Shown here in pieces: positions 7,531-14,130 of a DNA stretch of 18,921 nucleotides. Position numbers and translations under genes: made by a program. The first letter of the stretch is position 1. The number at the start of each line of letters is the position of its first letter. The notes beneath the pieces were generated by a model, which worked only from the letters and a program-made list of their open reading frames with translations, was not told where the DNA came from and made no database searches. Origin of the DNA: JACDDK01 sp035689095 (GTDB lineage Bacteria > Actinomycetota > Rubrobacteria > Rubrobacterales > Rubrobacteraceae); assembly GCA_035689095.1 (NCBI GenBank), contig DASSMB010000149.1:1-18921 (forward strand), written 5' to 3'.

Positions 7531-10500
7531 CTCCGGTTGCTTTCTCTTGCCGGCAGGGTGAAGAAGAACGTGCTACCCTCCCCCGTCGCGGACTCGAGCC
7601 AGATTCTACCGCCATGACGCTCTACTATGCGTTTGCAGACCGCGAGACCGATCCCGGTCCCGGCGTAGTCTTCCCTGGTGTGCAGCCGCTGAAAGATCAC
7701 GAAGACCCTCTCCGCGTACTGGGGGTCTATCCCGATACCATTGTCTCGCACGGAGATGACCCACTCCCTGCCCCGCCGTTCCGCCCCGACGTGGACCTCC
7801 GGCGGCTCCTCCCCCCGGAACTTGATGGCGTTCCCGATCAGGTTCTGAAAGAGCTGGACTAGCTGGGTGGAGTCTCCCATGACCTGCGGCAGCGGCTCCG
7901 AGGTAACAGAGGCGCCGCTCTCCTCGATGGCGATCTGCAGGTTATCCCGCGCCGCCTCGAAGATTTCGGCGAGGTCAAGCGGGGCGAACTCCTTACCCTT
8001 CGTCCCGACCCGCGAGTAGGTGAGCAGGTCGTTTATGAGGACCTGCATCCGGGTGGCGCCGTCCACCGCATACTCTATAAACTCGTCCGCGTCCTCGTCG
8101 AGCCGGCCCTTGTAACGCCGGGCCAAAAGCTGCGTGTAACTCGACACCATCCTCAACGGCTCCTGAAGGTCGTGCGAGGCGATGTACGCGAAACGCTCCA
8201 GTTCCGCGTTGGAGCGGGCGAGCTCCTCGGCACGCGCCTCCAGTTCCTGCTCGATCCGTTTCTGGTCCGTGATGTCGTACTGAACGCCCTGCCAGAACAG
8301 CGGCCTGCCCTGGTCATCGCGCACCAGCACCGCCTCGTCCCGGACCCAGACGATGCTGCCGTCCTTGGCGTACACGCGGTACTCGACCTTGAACGGGTCT
8401 CCGGTCTCGTCCGTCCGTTCATCCTCGGCCAGCACCCGCTCGCGGTCGTCCGGGTGAAGTATCTTGACCCAGTGGTCGGGGTCGAACATCTCCGCGTCCG
8501 GCGAGTATCCGAAGATGTCCTCGTACTGCGGGCTCATATATGTCACGCTCTTGGGGACCTCGGCTTCCGGGGTCTCCTGGATGTAAGTTATCGCCGGTAT
8601 CTGCTCCACCAGCGTGCGGAACCGGGCCTCCGCCTCGCGGAGCCTCCTCTCGGTCTCCCGGCTCTCGGTTACGTCCTGAACGGTGCCGACGAGCTCCACG
8701 GGCCGCGCGCCCTCGCGCCGCACCTCGTACTGCGTCTCCACGTACCGAACCTCGCCATCCGGGCGCACGATCCGGTACTCGATAGTATCGCCCTCCCCGC
8801 CGCGCAGGGCTTCACGGATAGCGTCCCGCAACAGATCCCGGTCCTCGGGGTGAGCCGCGTTGATAAAGGTCTTGTAGCGGGGCGCGACCTCTCCCGCCCA
8901 CCACCCGAAGATCCGGTAGAGCTCGTCGGACCACCGCGCCCGGTCGCGCTGAAAGTCGTACTCGAAGTTTCCCATGCGCGCCATCCGCTGCGCGTCGGCC
9001 AAACTGCGCTCGCTGCGCCGAAGCTCCTCCTCGGCCTTCTTACTCTCGGTAATGTCTCGGTTAGTCTCGAGTACGAGCCGGCGGCCATCCGACGTGCGGG
9101 TCAACATCTGGCGGCTCTCCACGGTAAGCCTCCTGCCGTCGCGAGTCGTGTGCGTCACCTCTCCGAACCACCGTCCCTCGCGCTCCAGGAGGCTTTCGAA
9201 CTGCTCTCTTGGTACGGGATGGACGGTTCGGAGCAGTCGGTGGCTCCGTTGCCCGAGGGCCTCCGCGGTCGAAAACCCGTAGAGATCCTCGCAGCCCCGG
9301 TTCCAGTAGACGATACCGCTCCCAAGCTCCCAGGCGAAGATCGGCTCCGACGCCAGGTCGAGCAGGTCCGCCTGCTGCCGGATCCGCTCCTCCGCCTTTT
9401 TGCGCTCGGTGATGTCGCGGATGACGATGCCGATAGCCCTGTGCCCGTCGTAAGATATGGCGCTTCCGCTTACGATGACATCCAAGAACGAACCGTCCTT
9501 ACACCGGTAGCGGCGCTCGCCCACGACGCGGTTCCCCTCTTCCAGGGTGATCTCGATGTTGCGGTCCACGGTCTCCCGATCATCGGCAACCAGGTCGTAG
9601 ATCGTAAGTCCTGCGGCCTCCTCGGAGGTGTAGCCGAACATCCGCAGGAACTCGGGGTTGGCTTCCAGGATGTGATGGTCGTCGGCATCGACCAGGACGA
9701 TCCCCTCCGCGGCCTGCTCGATCACGGCCCGGTAACGCTCTTCACTCTGGCGCAGCGCCTGTTCCGTACGCTGTCGTTCGGTGACGTCGCGAGCGATACC
9801 GGTAAACAGCGGGTGTTCCGACCCGCTGACCTCGGTGATGGAGAGCTCGACCGAGACTTCCTCGCCGCCCTTGCGCAGTCCCGGAAGCTCCAGCACGTCC
9901 TTCCCCACTATGCGCGCCTCGCCGGTCTCCAGGTAGCGGCGCAACCCCGCGTTATGCGCCTCCCTGAAGCGCTCGGGCATCAGCATGGTCATCGGCTGTC
10001 CCACGACTTCCTCCGAGGCGTATCCAAAGACGCGCTCCGCTCCCTTATTAAACGACCGGACGATACCGTCCGCTCCCATCGTTAGCACGGCGTCGAAAGC
10101 GGAGTCCACGACGGACCGGTGCATGGCCTCGCTCTGGCGCAACACCCTCTCGACCTTCTCCCGGTCGGAGATCTCCCGCCGCGCCTCCATGTACAGCCGG
10201 GCGTTATCAACCGACACGGCCGCGCGGCGGGCCAGGTCCTCGGCCACCTCCAGATCATCCTCGCTGTAGCGCCGCCCGGAGTCCGACATCACCATCGTTA
10301 TGGTCCCCAGGGTCCGCCCACGGGCCAGCAACGGCACGACCATGTACGACTTGAGATTCAGGCGTCTCAATAGCGCCCGGTGGTCCTCATCCCGGATAGC
10401 GCTGAAGAGTAACCCCTCGGGGATCTCGGGCACCAGTTCCGGCTCCCCGGTACGCAGTACGCGCGACACTCCGTACCCGGCCTGCGGGTCCTGCGGATAC

Positions 10501-11465
10501 CGCTCCTGAAGCTCGTGCGCCAAGGCGACCTTCTCGGGGTCCTCGTGAGCCACCGCCAGCCGCTTGACCGTCCCATCCTCCTCGACCACGTCCACGGCGC
10601 ACCAGTCGGCGAGGACGGGCACCGCCAGCCGCGCCACGCTGGCGAGCGTCTTCTGGTAATCCAGCGAGGAAGCGAGCACTGCGCTCGCCTCCGACATGAA
10701 GCGCTGCGAGTTCTCCCTCTGCTTACGCTCCGTAATGTCCTGGACGATCCCGGCCATTCGGACCGGCGCTCCGCTCGCGTCGCGCTGAGCCTTCCCCCGT
10801 CCGAGACAGGTGCGGTACTCCCCACTCGCATGGCGCCACCGGAACTCGGCCTCGTACGTCTCGCCGCGCTCCAGGTGGGCCGTCAGAGCGTCTATCGTTC
10901 TCTTCCGGTCATCCGGGTGGATCAGGTCCACGAAAAGGTCGAAGCTCGGCTCGGTCTCCGAGCGCGAGAGCCCGAGGATCTCGAAGAGCCTGTCGTTCCA
11001 GTAGACGCCGCCGTTGCGGACGTCCCAGTCCCATACGCCATCATTGGAGCCCTCGACAACCAGTCGGTAGCGCTCCTCGCTCTCCTCGAGATCCTCCTGG
11101 TAGGCGGCTATCTCCGTCCGCCGCTCCTCGGCCCGCCGGCTGGAGGTCTGGAGAGCGGCGATAATGAAAGTGGTGAATGTCCCCTCCAGGATGAACTGGA
11201 ACAACCGCGCGGCCTGCCCGATATTCCCGAAGCCGAAGGAGTACGTCGGGGCGATAAAGAAGTAGTCCGCGGCCAGCGTCGCCAGCCCGGTCGCGAGCAG
11301 GCCGGGTCCCACGCCGCCGCGCCAGGCGCTCACCAGGACGGCGAAGAATAGCAGCAGGAACGGCGTCTCGCCCTCGATGGTCACCGCGATAGCCAGCTTG
11401 AGCAAAACCGTTGCCGCCACGACCAGAACGGCGAACCCGTAGCGCAACCAGACAGGACGCTTCAC
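7527..11465 (-). CDS. Membrane hybrid-sensor histidine kinase: DUF4118-like, PAS, GAF, five more PAS, HisKA, HATPase
   Basis: 1312-residue sensor kinase. Approximate order: four membrane helices of a KdpD-like DUF4118 module (10-105), a short coiled coil, PAS1 (132-250), GAF (260-425), PAS2 (442-565), PAS3 (572-690), PAS4 (695-810), PAS5 (825-935), PAS6 (942-1070), HisKA with phospho-accepting H1098 in IASHDLQEPLR, and HATPase_c with NLIGNAIKF, DNGIGID and GTGIGLA. Repeated PAC ends (DITERK, DVTERQ, DITESK, DVTESR, DITDQK) mark the PAS borders. There is no covalent chromophore cue; ligands are unknown. The start is GTG 11465, preceded by GGAAGGA at 8 nt. The promoter should lie in the 365-bp divergent region upstream. 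The stop overlaps the receiver gene, so kinase, receiver and c-di-GMP effector form one operon. Confidence 0.95.
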   Translation of the reverse strand: MKRPVWLRYGFAVLVVAATVLLKLAIAVTIEGETPFLLLFFAVLVSAWRGGVGPGLLATGLATLAADYFFIAPTYSFGFGNIGQAARLFQFILEGTFTTFIIAALQTSSRRAEERRTEIAAYQEDLEESEERYRLVVEGSNDGVWDWDVRNGGVYWNDRLFEILGLSRSETEPSFDLFVDLIHPDDRKRTIDALTAHLERGETYEAEFRWRHASGEYRTCLGRGKAQRDASGAPVRMAGIVQDITERKQRENSQRFMSEASAVLASSLDYQKTLASVARLAVPVLADWCAVDVVEEDGTVKRLAVAHEDPEKVALAHELQERYPQDPQAGYGVSRVLRTGEPELVPEIPEGLLFSAIRDEDHRALLRRLNLKSYMVVPLLARGRTLGTITMVMSDSGRRYSEDDLEVAEDLARRAAVSVDNARLYMEARREISDREKVERVLRQSEAMHRSVVDSAFDAVLTMGADGIVRSFNKGAERVFGYASEEVVGQPMTMLMPERFREAHNAGLRRYLETGEARIVGKDVLELPGLRKGGEEVSVELSITEVSGSEHPLFTGIARDVTERQRTEQALRQSEERYRAVIEQAAEGIVLVDADDHHILEANPEFLRMFGYTSEEAAGLTIYDLVADDRETVDRNIEITLEEGNRVVGERRYRCKDGSFLDVIVSGSAISYDGHRAIGIVIRDITERKKAEERIRQQADLLDLASEPIFAWELGSGIVYWNRGCEDLYGFSTAEALGQRSHRLLRTVHPVPREQFESLLEREGRWFGEVTHTTRDGRRLTVESRQMLTRTSDGRRLVLETNRDITESKKAEEELRRSERSLADAQRMARMGNFEYDFQRDRARWSDELYRIFGWWAGEVAPRYKTFINAAHPEDRDLLRDAIREALRGGEGDTIEYRIVRPDGEVRYVETQYEVRREGARPVELVGTVQDVTESRETERRLREAEARFRTLVEQIPAITYIQETPEAEVPKSVTYMSPQYEDIFGYSPDAEMFDPDHWVKILHPDDRERVLAEDERTDETGDPFKVEYRVYAKDGSIVWVRDEAVLVRDDQGRPLFWQGVQYDITDQKRIEQELEARAEELARSNAELERFAYIASHDLQEPLRMVSSYTQLLARRYKGRLDEDADEFIEYAVDGATRMQVLINDLLTYSRVGTKGKEFAPLDLAEIFEAARDNLQIAIEESGASVTSEPLPQVMGDSTQLVQLFQNLIGNAIKFRGEEPPEVHVGAERRGREWVISVRDNGIGIDPQYAERVFVIFQRLHTREDYAGTGIGLAVCKRIVERHGGRIWLESATGEGSTFFFTLPARESNRR

Positions 11466-11830
11466 AGCGACGATCCTTCCTTCATGCCAGAATCACCAGA
11501 AGCCCCGCGAAGCCTCCGAAGACCTCTCGGGCGGCGGCGCATACTAATCCGGCAATTCGTCATCACGTTTCCTGTCCACCTTACAACAAGCAGAAGCAAC
11601 ACGTTCCGCATGTTACTCTGATCGCTACTTCCATCGCAACACAATATAACAAGGCGCGTGATCTTGCGTAGTTTACCGGAACATCCCGCACAATATACCC
11701 GTCGCATGCAAGGTCTTGGCCGAGCTTCCCCGATCTAGAGCGCTTACATGTTTCCAGCATGTTAAATTTCGTTTCGTATAAGCCATGTTCGCGTCCCGGT
11801 ATAGACATGGACGCATCGCTGGGTTAATTT
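11466..11830. promoter_or_regulatory. Divergent intergenic region between the kinase operon and gpgS
   Basis: 365 bp without a convincing gene and clearly more AT-rich than its flanks. It must hold promoters for both directions. Visible elements: CACAATAT at 11640-11647 and again at 11689-11696, a dyad at 11744-11765, TATAGA at about 11799-11804 as one -10 candidate for gpgS, and TAATTT at 11825-11830 as another. Two minus-strand open frames here (81 and 75 codons) have unnatural composition and no family match, and I do not call them. Confidence 0.6.
11744..11765. promoter_or_regulatory. Dyad operator candidate TTACATG-n7-CATGTTAA
   Basis: Imperfect inverted repeat with 5-bp perfect arms (ACATG/CATGT) extended by TTA/TTAA on the outside, 7-bp spacer, located 66-87 bp upstream of the gpgS start. 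It has the size and symmetry of a dimeric repressor or activator site. No regulator gene for it is recognised in the window. Confidence 0.35.
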
Positions 11831-12856
11831 ATGTGTATGAGAATCGACGAGAGGGCTATTAGACCCATAGACGCCGCAGAGTGGTTTAGACATCGTTCCT
11901 ACGACCATGCAACGTTCTTGAATGTAGAAGAGTTGGGCCGCCGCAAGCGCGAGCAGAACCTGACGGTGAGCTTAGTGCTGCCGTGCCGCAACGTCGCGGA
12001 CACGGTTGGCGGAATAATCGACGAAGTTCTCGCCGTAAACGACCGCGCGCCGATGGGAGCGCCGCTGGTAGATCAGATCCTGGCCGTGGACGCCGACTCG
12101 GAGGACGGCACGATGGAGGTGGCCAGCCGCCACGGCGCGGAGGTGTACTCGGAGAACGAGTTGCTCGATCACTACGGCGGCGCGCACGGCAAGGGCGACG
12201 CCATGTGGCGCTCTCTCTCCGTCGCCCGCGGAGACCTGATCATGTACGCCGACGCGGATACCCGCGATTTCGAGCCGCAGTTCGTCTACGGCACTCTAGG
12301 CCCTATCATCTGCGTGCCGCAGGTCCGGTTCGTCAAGGGCGCTTTCCGGCGTCCCTTCAAGAGCAGCGAGACCGTCGAGCAGGATGGCGGGGGCCGCGTC
12401 ACAGAGCTCACCACCAAGCCGCTCTTCAACCTCTTCTACCCGGAGCTTACCGGCTTCGTGCAACCGCTCGCCGGCGAGTTTGTCGGGGACAAGGAGTTGT
12501 TCTCCTCCATCCCCTTCCTGACCGGCTACGCGGTGGAGACGGGGATCATGATCGACGTGCTGCGCAAGGTCGGCCTCGGCGCGATGGCCCAGGTGGACCT
12601 CGGCACGCGGCAGAACCGCCACCAGCCCCTGCGCGACCTCTCCAGGATGTCGTACTCTGTCGTGCGGGCGGTCGCGCGGCGCATGCGCCAGGACGGGCGG
12701 CTCAACCAGTCCAGGGACCCGAGCCTGCCCGAGCAACTCTTCCAGTTCTCCGACTACCTGCATGCCGTCGCGACCCCGGAGGGGCTCAAGCTCCAGGAGT
12801 ACGTCGAGGAGCTTGTCGAGCGTCCGCCGATGGCCGAAGTACTGCGGATCGGGTAG
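11831..12856 (+). CDS. gpgS: Glucosyl-3-phosphoglycerate synthase / mannosyl-3-phosphoglycerate synthase (GT81)
   Basis: 341-residue GT-A fold retaining glycosyltransferase. It joins a sugar from an NDP-sugar to D-3-phosphoglycerate, the first step to glucosylglycerate or mannosylglycerate compatible solutes. Visible: VSLVLPCRN and AVDADSEDGT of the nucleotide fold, GKGDAMWRSL, the metal-binding DAD (141-143), FVKGAFRRPF, a GGGRVTEL loop, and GYAVETGIMID with QVDLGTRQNRHQPL. These match the GpgS family throughout. In Rubrobacter a GT81 enzyme is known to make mannosylphosphoglycerate, so donor preference is open. No cognate phosphatase is adjacent. The start is ATG 11831 (ATG 11837 possible); neither has a Shine-Dalgarno. 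The first 40 codons are poorer in GC than the rest. The stop lies 10 bp before the nitrile hydratase-type genes, implying one transcript. Confidence 0.92.
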   Translation: MCMRIDERAIRPIDAAEWFRHRSYDHATFLNVEELGRRKREQNLTVSLVLPCRNVADTVGGIIDEVLAVNDRAPMGAPLVDQILAVDADSEDGTMEVASRHGAEVYSENELLDHYGGAHGKGDAMWRSLSVARGDLIMYADADTRDFEPQFVYGTLGPIICVPQVRFVKGAFRRPFKSSETVEQDGGGRVTELTTKPLFNLFYPELTGFVQPLAGEFVGDKELFSSIPFLTGYAVETGIMIDVLRKVGLGAMAQVDLGTRQNRHQPLRDLSRMSYSVVRAVARRMRQDGRLNQSRDPSLPEQLFQFSDYLHAVATPEGLKLQEYVEELVERPPMAEVLRIG

Positions 12857-12866
12857 GCGGCTCGCT

Positions 12867-13172
12867 ATGCCGGGTGTCCACGACTTAGGCGGCTCGCCCG
12901 GCGGTCCGATAGAGAAGGGTCAGCACGAGGTAGAGGACTGGGAGCGTCTGGCCGACGCCATCACCATCGCCCTGGACAAGAAGGGCGTAAAGACCACCGA
13001 CCAGCACCGCCGCGCCCAGGAGGGGCTGGACCCGGCGCTCTACAAGAGCCTGAGCTACTACGAGCGCTGGGTGGCGGCGACCGAGATCCTGCTGGTCGAG
13101 AAGGGCATACTCAGCCGCGAAGAGATAGACGAGCGGGCGGCGGAGATCTCCCACCGCTGGGACGGCTCGTGA
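12867..13172 (+). CDS. Nitrile hydratase beta N-terminal-half protein / thiocyanate hydrolase beta-like subunit
   Basis: 101-residue protein beginning GVHDLGGSPGGPIE, the signature start of nitrile hydratase beta chains, followed by an all-helical segment with WERLADAI, HRRAQEGLDP, SYYERWVAA and EKGILSREEIDER. It corresponds only to the N-terminal half of a normal beta chain (about 220 residues). The other half is the next gene. Free-standing halves are known for thiocyanate hydrolase (ScnB) and toyocamycin-type three-subunit nitrile hydratase; the PIE and RRAQ spacing looks closer to ScnB from memory. The start is ATG 12867, 10 bp after gpgS. The stop overlaps the next start as GTGA, so the two halves are translated together. 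Confidence 0.85.
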   Translation: MPGVHDLGGSPGGPIEKGQHEVEDWERLADAITIALDKKGVKTTDQHRRAQEGLDPALYKSLSYYERWVAATEILLVEKGILSREEIDERAAEISHRWDGS

Positions 13173-13468
13173 CGGCCGCCTTCGAGCCCGGCGACCGGGT
13201 GAGGGTGCGCGCCTCGGAGAAGCCCGGCCACGTGCGCACTCCTTCCTATCTAAGAGGAAGGACGGGACAGGTCGAAGCCGTCCTCGGCGAGTTCCGCAAC
13301 CCGGAGGATCTGGCATACGGCCTCTCCGGCGCGCCCGAGAGACCCCTGTACAAGGTGAGCTTTCGGCAGGCGGACCTCTGGAGAGGTTACGAGGGTCCCG
13401 CCGAAGACCACCTCTACGCCGATGTATACGAGCACTGGCTGGAGAGCGTCGAAGGAGAGAACGGATGA
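13169..13468 (+). CDS. Nitrile hydratase beta C-terminal-half protein / thiocyanate hydrolase alpha-like subunit
   Basis: 99-residue protein equal to the SH3-like C-terminal half of nitrile hydratase beta: FEPGDRVRVR, GHVRTPSYLRGRTGQVE, an insert, then LYKVSFRQADLW and VYEHWLE. In two-subunit enzymes this barrel packs against the alpha chain and helps form the metal pocket; in thiocyanate hydrolase it is the separate small alpha subunit (ScnA). The start is GTG 13169 inside the preceding stop (GTGA). The stop overlaps the next ATG (ATGA at 13465). Both 4-base overlaps imply stoichiometric coupled translation. It is complete, not a fragment: it has its own start and closes exactly where beta chains normally end. 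Confidence 0.87.
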   Translation: MTAAFEPGDRVRVRASEKPGHVRTPSYLRGRTGQVEAVLGEFRNPEDLAYGLSGAPERPLYKVSFRQADLWRGYEGPAEDHLYADVYEHWLESVEGENG

Positions 13469-14091
13469 GCAGCGCACACGACCACCCGCACGAGGAAGTG
13501 CGGCAAGGGAGCAGCGCCTACGCCGCGCGCATCAGGGCGATAGAGTCGCTCTTGCTGGAGAAGAGCGTCCTGACGGAGGCGGAGATACAGGACAACATCT
13601 CCTACATGGACTCCCGCTCTCCCGCCAACGGCGCGCGGCTCGTGGCCCGCGCGTGGGTGGACCCGGAGTTCAAGGCGCGCCTCCTCTCCGACACCAAGTC
13701 CGCCGCGATGGAGCTTGGGATAGACGCTTCCGGCCCCGTCGAGTTCGTCGTCGTGGAGAACACGCCGCAGGTCCACAACCTGATCGTCTGCACTTTATGC
13801 TCCTGCTACCCGCGCGCCATCCTCGGCCGTCCGCCGGACTGGTACAAGTCCTTCGACTACCGCTCCCGCGCCGTGAGCGAGCCCCGCGCCGTCATGCACG
13901 AGTTCGGCTTCGAGCCGCCGGAGGGCGTCCGCGTGGACGTCCACGACAGCACCGCCGACATCCGCTACATGGTCCTCCCGTTGCGGCCCGATGGAACAGA
14001 GGACATGAGCGAGGAGGAGCTCGCGGCACTCGTAACCCGCGACTCCCTGGTCGGAGTAAGCGCGCCGCTCGCTCCGGCGCGGGCGGGGTAA
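13465..14091 (+). CDS. Cobalt-type nitrile hydratase alpha / thiocyanate hydrolase gamma-like catalytic subunit
   Basis: 208-residue metal-binding subunit. The claw motif is C109-T-L-C112-S-C114 followed by Tyr, the pattern of Co(III) enzymes (iron enzymes have CSLCSC). In the family C112 and C114 are oxidised to sulfinate and sulfenate, and two backbone amides plus three thiolates hold the metal. Further family marks: RIRAIESLLLEK near the N-terminus, GARLVARAWVDPEFK, EFVVVENTPQVHNLIV before the claw, GRPPDWYKSFDYRSRAV and EPRAVMHEFG after it. Expected reaction: hydration of a nitrile to an amide, or of thiocyanate to carbonyl sulfide and ammonia. No activator/cobalt chaperone gene follows; the next feature is a terminator. 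Confidence 0.93.
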   Translation: MSSAHDHPHEEVRQGSSAYAARIRAIESLLLEKSVLTEAEIQDNISYMDSRSPANGARLVARAWVDPEFKARLLSDTKSAAMELGIDASGPVEFVVVENTPQVHNLIVCTLCSCYPRAILGRPPDWYKSFDYRSRAVSEPRAVMHEFGFEPPEGVRVDVHDSTADIRYMVLPLRPDGTEDMSEEELAALVTRDSLVGVSAPLAPARAG

Positions 14092-14100
14092 CTTCCCGAG

Positions 14101-14129
14101 AACCGTCGCGCTGCCGCGAGTTCTTTTTT
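14101..14129 (+). terminator. Rho-independent terminator after the gpgS-nitrile hydratase operon
   Basis: TCGCG-CTGC-CGCGA hairpin (14106-14119), extendable by AAC/GTT outside a 2-nt bulge, followed by TTC and a run of six T (14124-14129). It sits 14 bp after the catalytic-subunit stop and immediately before the convergent EF-G2 stop, so it closes the plus-strand unit. Confidence 0.75.
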
Positions 14130-14130
14130 C

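Noticed and set aside
8172..10085. 637-codon open frame on the plus strand antisense to the kinase
   Set aside because: It is the mirror of GC-rich codons of the kinase. It has no family motifs, while the opposite strand has six PAS domains and a GAF; a compositional artefact.
11462..11707. 81-codon minus-strand frame ending in a GTGA overlap with the kinase start
   Set aside because: The overlap is tempting as a leader peptide, but composition is unnatural (Cys, Arg, Met scattered), there is no Shine-Dalgarno, and it covers the promoter candidates.
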